Shown one piece after another: positions 24,405 to 33,261 of a stretch of 64,000 nt of DNA (the stretch's first letter is position 1; the number at the start of each line of letters is the position of its first letter). The DNA lies in the NCBI GenBank assembly GCA_963792885.1, contig CAWBXX010000009.1, forward strand, positions 1 to 64,000, in the 5' to 3' direction. The DNA is from DASWJZ01 sp963792885 (GTDB lineage: Bacteria > Pseudomonadota > Alphaproteobacteria > Rhizobiales > Afifellaceae). The translations under genes were made by a program, and so were the position numbers. The notes under the pieces are model-generated. The model searched no databases. It was not told the DNA's origin and worked only from the letters and a program-made list of their open reading frames with translations.

Positions 24405-25988
24405 CTACTCGATCAGGCTGGCGAAGAGCTTGGCGAAAAAGCCTTGATCGTCGTGATTCTCTTGCTTCGGGCGGAAGCCGTCGATCGGCGGGCCTGCCTC
24501 GGCGTGAAGGCTGGTGACGCTCGACGCTGCCTGCGGTGCGACAAAAAGCTCGGAGACCTTCTGCGGCTCCGGCATCGCGAGGTTTGCCACGCGCGGGTCA
24601 GCAGGCGTCTGCGCATCGATCAGATCGAGAAGCGCGTCCTCGTCGCCCTCATAGGTGGGAAGATCGGCGGCGGCCACGACGACCGCGGAGGCGGCGTCCA
24701 CGGTCTCTTCGTCGCCGGCAACGACGCCGCCGGTGAGCGCGGCGACGAGCGTGGGGTCGGCTTCCTTCACGGCATCGGATGCATCGACAGCGTCGAAGGC
24801 CGCAAGGATCGCACGGTCGGCATCGGATGCGGCGAGCGCCGGCGCATAGGCGAGCTCGGGCGATGCGGGCGCAACGGGCGACGCAGTAGTCTCAGGCGCG
24901 ATCAGCGTGGCGATCGCATCTTCGGCTGCCACAGTCGGCTTCGACTCAGCACCGATCCCGAGCGCCTCGGGGCTTAACGTTGCGCTCGCGGGCATGACCA
25001 GCATCGACGATAGCGCCGCAGTGTCGGCAGAGGCCATCAAGGTCGGAGCGGATGCGCCGTCGGTGGCGATCGACGGCCGCGCGCGCGGCATGCGCACGTC
25101 AGCTCCGCCGCCTTCATCCGCTGCCGCGACGGTGGCGGGGCTCTCGGCAGGCGCTGGCGCGGGCGCCTCCTCCGCGACGTCCTCTTCGTTCGACGCCGAG
25201 CCGGGGAAGACGCGGCTCAGCCAGCTCCGGGTGTTTGCATCTGTGCCGGTGCGGTCGGCTGCATCTGCCGGCGACGGCTCGGTCTCCAGATAGGCGAGCG
25301 CAGTCGTGCCCGTCGTATTGCGGCGTGCGAGCGCCTGTTCGTAGCCGGGCAGCGGCTTGCCGTCGGCCGGGATATGAAGCGTGTTGCCGTTCGGGAAGAG
25401 CGCAATGAGCTGCTCGCGAGTCATGCGCGGCCAGGCGCGCACGTTGCCGGTGTCGGTGTGGATGAAGGGCGAGCCGGAGCGCGGATAGTAGCCCACGCCG
25501 CCGCCCTGCATCTTCATGGCGATAGCGCGCAGCTTGGAGAGCGGCACGTCGGTGACGAACCAGTCCATCGCCTTGCCGAGCCGATGCTGGCTGTTCTTGG
25601 CAACACCGCTCGAGCGTTTGCGCAGCATCTCGTTGGTGGCGGGAGAGCGATAGGCGGAGACGACGTGGATGTAATCCTTTGAGCCGCTCTCCTGATAGAT
25701 CGCCCAGACGAGATCGAGGAGCTGCGGGTCCATGTGGGTCGGCTCGTTCTTACGCCAGTCACGCAGGAAGCGATTGATCTTCTCGAGTTCTGCACGGTCG
25801 TAGCGGCCGTTGTGCTTGAAGGTGAACTCGGCGCGCTCGCCGGTGTGGCTGAAGAAGAGCTTGAGCGTCTTGTCGGGCTCGCGCGATTGCGCCGGCACTG
25901 ATGGCAGCACGAGGAGCGAGATGATCAGAAGACCAGCCGCAAGGGCGACGGAAAGCCCGATCGACAGTGGCGCGGCTGGGTGTCTCAA
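24405..25988 (-). CDS. DUF882/M15-type murein endopeptidase with long tail
   Basis: The 527-residue product has an N-terminal anchor (ALAAGLLIISLLVLP). A YcbK/MepK-like domain follows at about 45-220, with VSAYRSPATNEMLRKRS, SQHRLGKAMDWFVTD (metal His and Asp) and SPFIHTDTGNVRAWPR (second metal His). MepK cuts 3-3 cross-links in peptidoglycan, which fits the L,D-transpeptidase gene upstream. Residues from about 235 to 527 form an Ala/Pro/Asp-rich low-complexity region with no domain, unusual for a family whose core is about 180 residues. The start is ATG 25988. It lies 163 bp downstream of the transpeptidase stop on the same strand. Confidence 0.82.
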   Translation of the reverse strand: MRHPAAPLSIGLSVALAAGLLIISLLVLPSVPAQSREPDKTLKLFFSHTGERAEFTFKHNGRYDRAELEKINRFLRDWRKNEPTHMDPQLLDLVWAIYQESGSKDYIHVVSAYRSPATNEMLRKRSSGVAKNSQHRLGKAMDWFVTDVPLSKLRAIAMKMQGGGVGYYPRSGSPFIHTDTGNVRAWPRMTREQLIALFPNGNTLHIPADGKPLPGYEQALARRNTTGTTALAYLETEPSPADAADRTGTDANTRSWLSRVFPGSASNEEDVAEEAPAPAPAESPATVAAADEGGGADVRMPRARPSIATDGASAPTLMASADTAALSSMLVMPASATLSPEALGIGAESKPTVAAEDAIATLIAPETTASPVAPASPELAYAPALAASDADRAILAAFDAVDASDAVKEADPTLVAALTGGVVAGDEETVDAASAVVVAAADLPTYEGDEDALLDLIDAQTPADPRVANLAMPEPQKVSELFVAPQAASSVTSLHAEAGPPIDGFRPKQENHDDQGFFAKLFASLIE

Positions 25989-26151
25989 ACGCGGTCGCCC
26001 TCGGCGTTCTTGGGGTCGCCCATCCCCTGCACCAGAGGGCGCAGATCGTCGCGTAAGATGCTTAACCGCGAATTAAAATTCCGGCTATGGCAGAATTGGG
26101 GCGCTCACCGCGAGATTACGGCGGAATACGGGCAACTCCGGGCGCTGATCG

Positions 26152-27780
26152 CTATGAGCCAAGGTACGCCGAGATCTCTCCGTCGTAACCATAAATGTCC
26201 TCGAAGTGATGGAGTTCGCCGTCGGGCGCCACCCATTCGGTGAAGTAGGCAAGGTGTACGGGGACCGGGGTGTCGAGATTGACGCGCCGCTCGGGCCCGC
26301 CGAAGAGCTTCTCGAGCCGCTTCGAGTTCCATTCCGGCGCGGCGACGACGAGGAGCGCGTCGGCGAAGTCGAGCGGGTCTTCTACCCGAACGCAGCCGTG
26401 GCTGAAGGCGCGCTGGTCACGCTTGAAGAGAGATTTCGCCGGCGTGTCATGGAGATAGACGGAGTGCTGATTGGGGAACATGAACTTGATGCGGCCGAGC
26501 GCGTTGAAGTCGCCGGGGATCTGGCGAATCTGCACGGAGCGAGGATTGATCGAATACCAATCGATCCAGCGCGGATCGACCTGTCGCATCCTGCCGCCGA
26601 CGCGCACGAAGACCTCGTAACCCTGGCGCGCGAAATAGCCGTAGGGGTCGTTCCGAATCTCCGGCAGCATTTCCTTGCTGATGATCGAGGCCGGGACGTT
26701 CCAGTACGGATTGACGATGAGATAGCTCATCATGTTGGAAAAGGTCGGTGTGGGGTTCGTCGGCTTGCCGACGACAACGCGGGTCTCGTGCACCGTGGCA
26801 TCGTCTTTGACCACGCGGACCACGAACTCCGGTACGTTGACCATGACGTAGAAGTCGCCTAGCTCGCGCGGCATCCAGCGCCAGCGTTCGAGATTGGCGA
26901 TCACCGCGGCGATCTCCTCTTCGCGGCTCCGGCCGTTCATGACCCCCAACGTCTGCGGCCCGACGACGCCGTCGGCATTGAGCCCGCTCTCTGTCTGGAA
27001 GGTCCTCACGGCCTCAACCAGCGTCTGGTCGTAGATCTCCGGGTCGGCGTCGGGAGCGAGCGTGACGTCGAGGCGCGCACGCAGGATTGGCGCGCGGTCA
27101 TCGCGCTTGCCGGGCCGCATCAGCCCGCCGTCCGGCACGACGATACGCTCTTCCTCCTCGGTGGCGCTGGCGCGAAGCTTCGCAAGCTGTGCCTTCAGCG
27201 CCACATATTGCGGATGCTGCGGCTCATAGCTCGCAAGATCGGCGGCCACGTTGACCGACTGCGACAGCCGCGTCAGCGCCTCGGCGATGTCGGGGCGCTC
27301 CGGCTCAAGCGTGATCAAGTGGCTGATGGCCGCCGGATCGACGCGGCCCGAGGCGATGTGCGTCACAAGGCGTGCGACCGCGAGACTGAACTCGACATCC
27401 GCTTCGGCGAGGCGACGGGGATCGTCGGGGTAGTGCTCCGCAAGCTTTGGCGTGGCGTAAGCGTGCGGGTCGAGTCCGTAGTCGGCGGCCTTGTCCATCG
27501 CCGTGCGAAGCGTGGTCGCCTGCTGTGGCGCATCGAGATGGCCGACCCACAAGAGGTCGTCGTTTCGCGCTGCATAGAAGTCGCGGACGCCGCCAAGAAC
27601 GATCTTCTCGATCGGGTCGCCGGTGTCGCTTGCCTCATCGAGGACCGCGCGAACCGCAACGGCGCGTGGGGAGGGAGTGGTGATTGCCTCGGAGAAACCA
27701 TCATCGATGCGGGCGAAAGCCGGCATAGCGAAGCCGGCGAGCGCGGGAACGAGGAGGGCGACGCACAATACTCTCATCAT
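26152..27780 (-). CDS. L,D-transpeptidase, YcbB/LdtD type
   Basis: The 542-residue product has a signal peptide (ending MPAFA, about residue 23). A helical scaffold region follows, then a peptidoglycan-binding domain near 245-285 (TLVEAVRTFQTESGLNADG) and a YkuD catalytic domain from about 305. The catalytic motif is FSHGCVRVEDPLDFA near 460, with cysteine in SHGC. YLIVNPYWNVPASII and MFPNQHSVYLHDTP are typical of the YcbB class. These enzymes make 3-3 cross-links in peptidoglycan. It is followed by the DUF882 endopeptidase and lies 18 bp downstream of the response-regulator gene, so the three may be co-transcribed. Confidence 0.88.
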   Translation of the reverse strand: MMRVLCVALLVPALAGFAMPAFARIDDGFSEAITTPSPRAVAVRAVLDEASDTGDPIEKIVLGGVRDFYAARNDDLLWVGHLDAPQQATTLRTAMDKAADYGLDPHAYATPKLAEHYPDDPRRLAEADVEFSLAVARLVTHIASGRVDPAAISHLITLEPERPDIAEALTRLSQSVNVAADLASYEPQHPQYVALKAQLAKLRASATEEEERIVVPDGGLMRPGKRDDRAPILRARLDVTLAPDADPEIYDQTLVEAVRTFQTESGLNADGVVGPQTLGVMNGRSREEEIAAVIANLERWRWMPRELGDFYVMVNVPEFVVRVVKDDATVHETRVVVGKPTNPTPTFSNMMSYLIVNPYWNVPASIISKEMLPEIRNDPYGYFARQGYEVFVRVGGRMRQVDPRWIDWYSINPRSVQIRQIPGDFNALGRIKFMFPNQHSVYLHDTPAKSLFKRDQRAFSHGCVRVEDPLDFADALLVVAAPEWNSKRLEKLFGGPERRVNLDTPVPVHLAYFTEWVAPDGELHHFEDIYGYDGEISAYLGS

Positions 27781-27798
27781 CGAGACCCTTCGGTTCGC

Positions 27799-29280
27799 CT
27801 AGGCCCGCGCCATCTCCTTCAAGCCCGCCGGCACGATCCCGTAGTCTTTCATCTTTCGGTAGAGCGTCGAGCGGCCGATGCCGAGACGCCGCGCCACCTC
27901 ACTCAGCCGGCCACCATAGTGGCCGATGGCAAAGCGGATAACTTCCTCCTCCAGAACGCCAAACGCCCGCATCTCGCCGCGCTCATCAAGGAGTCGGGCG
28001 ATACCATACCGGGCGAGGCCAACGCTGTCAGCGCGAGGGGTCGGCATCTCGACCGGTTCAGGTCGAACCTGTTCCTGTAATGCAACACCAGCGTGGGGCG
28101 GAAATTTCGCCGTCTCACGTTCAATTTTTGCCGCCGAGCCCGGAATTGAGGGAAAGTTGGGCGGTATCAGCTCGCCGCCTTCGGATAGCATCACGGCGCG
28201 GAAGATCGCATGCTCAAGCTCGCGGATATTGCCCGGCCAGTCGTGCGCGGCAAGAATCTGCATGGCGGAGGCGGAGAGGCCGCAGATCCCGGGCCGCCCG
28301 GCCTCGGCCGCGAGCCTCGCCAGGAACCCGCGGGCGAGAACCGGAATGTCGGCGCGGCGCTCGCGGAGCGGCGGCAGCCAGATCGGAAAGACGTTCAGTC
28401 GGTTGAAAAGATCCTCGCGGAATCCTCTTTCGCCGACGCTCTCGATCAGGCGGCTGCCGGTCGCGGCGATCAATCGAATCTCTCCGCGCGGCGAGCGGCG
28501 GGCGCCGGAGTCCTCGTCTGCAAGGATCCGCGCGAGCTTCGCCTGCGCGGTCGGTGGTAACGCGCCGATCTCGTCGAGAAAGAGCGTGCCTCCTGCGGCT
28601 TCCGAGATCCGGCCGACGCGGCCGTCGGCTCCGAAGAGCGTCGTTTCCACGTCCACGGCACCGATCCCGTCGCAGCGTACGGTCACGAAGGGGCGATTCT
28701 TGCGCGGGCTCGATCCGTGGATCGCGCGCGCCAGAAGCTCCTTGCCGACGCCACGCTCTCCCTCGATCAGAATGGCGATCTGCGAGCGGGCCGCGCGCGC
28801 CGCGAGTTGGCTGACGCGCTCCATTGCGGGCGACTGCATCACGATATCGCCAAGGGTCAGCGCACCGGTGCGTGACAGGCGCATCTTCAGAATCTCGCCT
28901 TCGAGCGCACCGATCTTGAGCGCGTTCTGGAGCGATACGGCGACGCGCTCCGGCGGGGTTGGCTTCACCAGGAAATCGATCGCGCCGGCGCGAATCGCCG
29001 AGGCACCGCTATCGAGGCCGCCGGGCGCAGTCTGCACGATCACGGGCACCGAAAGAGCGTTGCGCGCCATCCGCTCCAGGACTGCCATGCCGTCCATGTC
29101 GGGCATGACGAGATCGAGGATCATCGCGGAGACCGGCGGTGCGTCGGACCGCAGGAGACGCGCAAGAGCAGCTTCACCGCTCGGCGCTCCCTCGACCGAG
29201 TGACCTTGGCTCTTTAGGATTTCCTCGATGTGGCGGCGTTCGGCGGGATCGTCATCGACGACCAAGACGTGAACTGCCAT
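27799..29280 (-). CDS. Response regulator with AAA+ and Fis domains, GAFTGA absent
   Basis: This 493-residue protein has NtrC architecture. The receiver is at 1-120 (VLVVDDD, phospho-acceptor D56 in ILDLVMPDMDG, lysine in FLVKP). The AAA+ domain spans about 140-370, with Walker A GERGVGKE near 175, Walker B GGTLFLDEIG and the NRLNVFPIWLPPLRER sensor region. The Fis-type helix-turn-helix is in the last 45 residues (LSEVARRLGIGRSTLYRKMK). The loop that should carry GAFTGA is gone: TTLFGADGRVGRISEAAGG runs straight into Walker B. Without it the protein should not remodel sigma-54 holoenzyme, so it may act on sigma-70 promoters or as a repressor. No histidine kinase is adjacent. It is divergent from pepF. 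Confidence 0.87.
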   Translation of the reverse strand: MAVHVLVVDDDPAERRHIEEILKSQGHSVEGAPSGEAALARLLRSDAPPVSAMILDLVMPDMDGMAVLERMARNALSVPVIVQTAPGGLDSGASAIRAGAIDFLVKPTPPERVAVSLQNALKIGALEGEILKMRLSRTGALTLGDIVMQSPAMERVSQLAARAARSQIAILIEGERGVGKELLARAIHGSSPRKNRPFVTVRCDGIGAVDVETTLFGADGRVGRISEAAGGTLFLDEIGALPPTAQAKLARILADEDSGARRSPRGEIRLIAATGSRLIESVGERGFREDLFNRLNVFPIWLPPLRERRADIPVLARGFLARLAAEAGRPGICGLSASAMQILAAHDWPGNIRELEHAIFRAVMLSEGGELIPPNFPSIPGSAAKIERETAKFPPHAGVALQEQVRPEPVEMPTPRADSVGLARYGIARLLDERGEMRAFGVLEEEVIRFAIGHYGGRLSEVARRLGIGRSTLYRKMKDYGIVPAGLKEMARA

Positions 29281-29402
29281 ATCACCTTTCCGTAGGCACC
29301 AGCCGGCGAGCGCCGGGGCGAAGCGAGGGGCGCACTTTCTCTTGCTTACGGTTAAGAACGGATTAGCAGCCGGCTAAATCGGATCAGCTGAGGAGCACGA
29401 GC

Positions 29403-31223
29403 GTGGCGAAAGAGGCGCGTCTGGCCGAGCATGAAACAGAATCCCTCGGCGCGTTGCCGGTATGGGACCTGAGCGACCTCTACGCGGCGATGGATGCGCC
29501 GGAGGTGAAGCGCGATCTCGACCGATCCGCCGAATCAGCTCGCGCGTTCGAGGCGCGCTACAAGGGCAAGCTCAAGGCGCTTTCCGAATCGCCGGAAGCG
29601 GGTACTGCGCTTGCAGCGGCGATCATCGAGTTCGAAGCGATCGAGGAGGTTCTCGGGCGTCTCGCGAGCTATGCCGGCCTCGTCCATGCCGGCGACACGA
29701 CCGACCCTGCGCGCTCGAAGTTCTTCGGCGACATGCAGGACAGGCTGACCACGATCTCCACCCATCTTCTCTTCTTCGGTCTGGAGCTCAATCGCCTCGA
29801 CGATGCGGCGGTGGAGACGGCGCTTCAGACGCCGGCGCTCGGCGCCTACCGGCCTTGGCTCGAGGATTTGAGGCTCGAGCGCCCCTATCAGCTCGAGGAT
29901 CGGATCGAGCAGCTTTTCCACGAGAAGTCGGCGACGGGCCGGGGCGCATGGAACCGGCTCTTCGACGAGACGCTGGCGACGCTCCGTTTCGACGTTGAAG
30001 GCGAGATGCTGCCGCTCGAGCCGACGCTCAATCGCCTCGTCGATCCGAATGAAAAGAAGCGCAAGGCCGCCGCCGATGCGCTCGCCGTGACGTTCAAGGC
30101 GAATGTCCGGCTCTTCACACACGTCACGAACGTGCTCGCCAAGGACAAGTCGATCTCCGACGGGTGGCGCGGCTTCAAAGATGTGGCGGCAGCGCGGCAT
30201 CTTTCGAATCGCGTCGAGCCGGAGGTGGTCGATGCGCTGGTTGCGGCAGTGCGCGATGCCTATCCGCGGATTTCGCACCGTTACTATGCGCTGAAGGCGC
30301 GCTGGCTCGGCAAGGACAGGCTCGAATTCTGGGACCGCAACGCGCCGCTGCCGGATTCGAGCGACCAGCGTATCGGCTGGGAGGAAGCACGGAAGACCGT
30401 GCTCGCCGCCTATGGCGACTTCGCGCCGGAGATGGCCTCGATCGCGGAGCGCTTCTTCGACAGGAGCTGGATCGACGCGCCGACGCGGCCGGGGAAAGCA
30501 CCTGGCGCTTTCGCACATCCGACAGTGCCGGGGGTGCATCCTTATGTGCTCCTGAACTATCAGGGGAAGGCGCGCGACGTGATGACGCTCGCGCACGAAC
30601 TTGGTCACGGCGTGCACCAAGTGCTCGCCGCCGATCAGGGCCTGCTGATGTCGCAGACGCCGCTGACGCTTGCCGAGACGGCGAGCGTCTTCGGCGAGAT
30701 GCTGACCTTCCGCGCGCTGCTCGCCGCGGCGCCCGACAGCAGAGAGCGCAAGATCATGCTCGCCGCGAAGGTCGAGGACATGATCAACACCGTGGTCAGG
30801 CAGATCGCCTTCTACAGCTTCGAGCGCCACGTGCATCTCGAGCGTCGCGAAGGGGAGCTCACCGCGGACCGGATCGGCGAGCTATGGCTCACGGTGCAAA
30901 GCGAGAGCCTCGGACCGGCGATCCGTCTCGGAGCCGGCTACGAGACCTATTGGGCCTATGTCCCGCATTTCATCCATTCGCCCTTCTACGTCTACGCCTA
31001 TGCGTTCGGCGACTGCCTGGTGAACTCGCTCTACGCCGTCTACGAGAAGGCTGAAAGCGGCTTTCAGGAGAAGTATTTCGCCATGCTCAAAGCGGGCGGA
31101 ACCAAGCGCCACAAGGAGCTGCTTAAGCCTTTCGGTCTCGACGCCAGCGATCCCGGCTTCTGGAAGATGGGGCTTTCGGTGATCGAGGGGCTCATCGACG
31201 AATTGGAGGCGGCGGAAGCCTGA
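29403..31223 (+). CDS. pepF: Oligoendopeptidase F (M3 metallopeptidase)
   Basis: The 606-residue zinc peptidase has the M3B layout. It has a helical N-terminal domain (LPVWDLSDLYAAMDAPEV) and the catalytic motif AHELGHGVHQ near residue 397, with the distal glutamate in LAETASVFGEML near 422. The C-terminal SPFYVYAYAFGDCLVNSLY and GSKRH-like KAGGTKRHKELL are also typical. It breaks down peptides of roughly 7-17 residues in the cytoplasm. The start, GTG 29403, follows GAGGAGCACGAGC. A 122-bp divergent promoter region lies between it and the GAFTGA-less regulator. The length is normal. Confidence 0.93.
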   Translation: MAKEARLAEHETESLGALPVWDLSDLYAAMDAPEVKRDLDRSAESARAFEARYKGKLKALSESPEAGTALAAAIIEFEAIEEVLGRLASYAGLVHAGDTTDPARSKFFGDMQDRLTTISTHLLFFGLELNRLDDAAVETALQTPALGAYRPWLEDLRLERPYQLEDRIEQLFHEKSATGRGAWNRLFDETLATLRFDVEGEMLPLEPTLNRLVDPNEKKRKAAADALAVTFKANVRLFTHVTNVLAKDKSISDGWRGFKDVAAARHLSNRVEPEVVDALVAAVRDAYPRISHRYYALKARWLGKDRLEFWDRNAPLPDSSDQRIGWEEARKTVLAAYGDFAPEMASIAERFFDRSWIDAPTRPGKAPGAFAHPTVPGVHPYVLLNYQGKARDVMTLAHELGHGVHQVLAADQGLLMSQTPLTLAETASVFGEMLTFRALLAAAPDSRERKIMLAAKVEDMINTVVRQIAFYSFERHVHLERREGELTADRIGELWLTVQSESLGPAIRLGAGYETYWAYVPHFIHSPFYVYAYAFGDCLVNSLYAVYEKAESGFQEKYFAMLKAGGTKRHKELLKPFGLDASDPGFWKMGLSVIEGLIDELEAAEA

Positions 31224-31238
31224 GGCTCTGCCGATCCA

Positions 31239-33158
31239 TCAGCGCTGGACTGCAAGCGTCTGCGGCTCGTTCTTATCCAGGGGAGAGAGCGCGACGGCCT
31301 CGGCGATTCTTGCGACCGCCCCTTTAAGCGATGTCGCGACGTAGTCGGCGCGGGTCGCCTCGAGCGGGTCGCGGCGGCCGGCCTCTTCCTCCTCAAAGGA
31401 CCAGAGCGCGACAATGATGCGCGCCTCCGGCAACCGTCGTCGGAGGCGTCGCACGAGGAAGCGCGCATGCGCGAGGGAGTCGCTGTTAAGGTAGGAGAGC
31501 ACGATCGCTGCCGGACGGCCGAGGTCGAGCTCGCGGAGCGCCGCCGTCTGCAGCGACTCGTATGAAAGGAGGCGCACGTTTGCGCCGCGTCGCTCCAGGA
31601 GCTGTAAGAGCGCGGCCGCCGCCGCGTCGTCAAGATTCCCACGCGCTCCGGCACAGAGCACGGGCACGTCCGTCAGCTGAGGAATGTCGCCCTCCTCCTC
31701 CTCCGGCTCGTCCTCATCGTCGCTCTTCGCCTTCGACCGTCCGTTCTCTTCCCACTCATCGAGATTGTCGATCAGCGCGAGGGCGCTCTCGGTGACACGC
31801 AGGCGCTGCTCTTCGGTGAGGTGCAACTCGTCGCGGTCGAACTCGGCCAGACGGAGCGCCGGTAGAGCCACATCGTCGTAGAATGCTTCGAGCGAATGCT
31901 CGCGCAGATACTCCTCGGCGCGCTCCGTTGCCTCGGTTGGATCGCCGGCGAGAAGCCGGCGATAGAGGAGCTCCGGTGGCGAGAGTGCCGGCTCGTTTCC
32001 GAGGAGGACGTCGAGGAAGGCGAACTGCGGTACGTGGCGACCGAGCACCACAAGGCAGACCGTGAGAGGCGTCGAGAGAAGCAGCCCAACCGGGCCCCAG
32101 AGCCATGTCCAGAACACCGCCGCTGCGATGATGGCGAGCGGCGAGAGCCCGGTGCTCGCGCCATAGAGCCATGGCTCCACGAGGTTGTTGCTGACCAGCT
32201 CCACGGCGATGAAAAGGGCGCCGGTCAGGAGCAGCGTCGTCCAGCCCGGGTCGACGGCGATCGAGAGCGCGAGCGGAAAGAAGGCCGCTACGATCGGGCC
32301 GATATAGGGCACGAAGCGCATCAGCCCGCACAAGAGCCCCCAGAGCACCGGGTTCGGGATACCGATCACCCAGAGACCGAGAACGATCGGGATCGCGTAG
32401 GTCGTGTTCACGACGAGCTGCATCAGGAGATAGCGACCGACCCGCTGTGCGGCGTCTTCGAGCGCCTGCGTCGTGCGCGGCAGGCCGCGCGCGCCGGCCA
32501 GGCGGATCAGCCGGTCGCGCAGGTCCTCGCGCTTCAGAAGCAGAAAGATCACGAAGACGATGACGATGCCGGCGGTGGCGAGCGGGCTGACGAGCGGGCC
32601 GAGGATCGTCGAGATGATCTGCATCGACGTCGGCGCCGGCCGATGGATTTCGACCGGCAACGGCTTCGGCTCATCGCTGGCGGCAGGCGCAGCCTGTTCC
32701 TTCGCCGCCTGCTTGTCCTCTTCTTCGATCTTGCGCCCGAGGTCGCGCACCATGCTGGTCGCGCGCTCGAAGAGGTGTCCGCCTGGCGGCGACTGCCTCA
32801 GCGAATCGATCTTCGCCTCGATGTTGAAGCGATAGGTCGGGAGCTGCTCCGCAAGGTCCGCGACCTGCCAGGCGACGATCGCGCCGAGCGAGAAAATGAC
32901 CAGGAAGGCGAACGCGACGACCGAGAGCACCGCAGCCAGGTTCGGGATGCCGACGCGACGGAGCCAGCGCACGGCCGGCGCAAGCGCGAAGCTCAAAAGC
33001 ATCGCGAGCGCGAGCGGAACGAAGATGTCGCGGCCGAAATAGAGCGCGGCGATCGCGATGACGATCATCGCGAGCATGAAGAGCGCCGGGTTACTGCCGG
33101 CGCTCGGGAGCTCGCCGCGCGGCGGCCCGGGTCGGTGAAGGGATGGATTGAACGCCAA
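31239..33158 (-). CDS. AI-2E-family transporter with extra C-terminal soluble domain
   Basis: The 639-residue product has a standard AI-2E/PerM membrane part to about residue 375, with FALAPAVRWLRRVGIPN, GIPNPVLWGLLCGLMRFVPY and IGPIVAAFFPLALSI. Family members export small molecules or exchange ions; few substrates are known. After the membrane part there is a helical linker (to about 470), an acidic run near 485 (DDEDEPEEEEGD), and a globular alpha/beta stretch to the end with VPVLCAGARGNLDDAAAAAL, PAAIVLSYLNSDSLAHARF and EARIIVALWSF. That last part resembles a Rossmann or B12-binding-like fold without the cobalamin His motif. The usual family length is about 350. It is convergent with pepF. 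Confidence 0.83.
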   Translation of the reverse strand: MAFNPSLHRPGPPRGELPSAGSNPALFMLAMIVIAIAALYFGRDIFVPLALAMLLSFALAPAVRWLRRVGIPNLAAVLSVVAFAFLVIFSLGAIVAWQVADLAEQLPTYRFNIEAKIDSLRQSPPGGHLFERATSMVRDLGRKIEEEDKQAAKEQAAPAASDEPKPLPVEIHRPAPTSMQIISTILGPLVSPLATAGIVIVFVIFLLLKREDLRDRLIRLAGARGLPRTTQALEDAAQRVGRYLLMQLVVNTTYAIPIVLGLWVIGIPNPVLWGLLCGLMRFVPYIGPIVAAFFPLALSIAVDPGWTTLLLTGALFIAVELVSNNLVEPWLYGASTGLSPLAIIAAAVFWTWLWGPVGLLLSTPLTVCLVVLGRHVPQFAFLDVLLGNEPALSPPELLYRRLLAGDPTEATERAEEYLREHSLEAFYDDVALPALRLAEFDRDELHLTEEQRLRVTESALALIDNLDEWEENGRSKAKSDDEDEPEEEEGDIPQLTDVPVLCAGARGNLDDAAAAALLQLLERRGANVRLLSYESLQTAALRELDLGRPAAIVLSYLNSDSLAHARFLVRRLRRRLPEARIIVALWSFEEEEAGRRDPLEATRADYVATSLKGAVARIAEAVALSPLDKNEPQTLAVQR

Positions 33159-33261
33159 GTACCGTTGCCCCCGTGTCCTCCGGCGCTAAGTCGGCGAAGC
33201 TTAAATGCGCCGGACCGGGTTCCGGTTGCGTTGCGTCGCGTCCCGGCCCACCTATCGGCGA

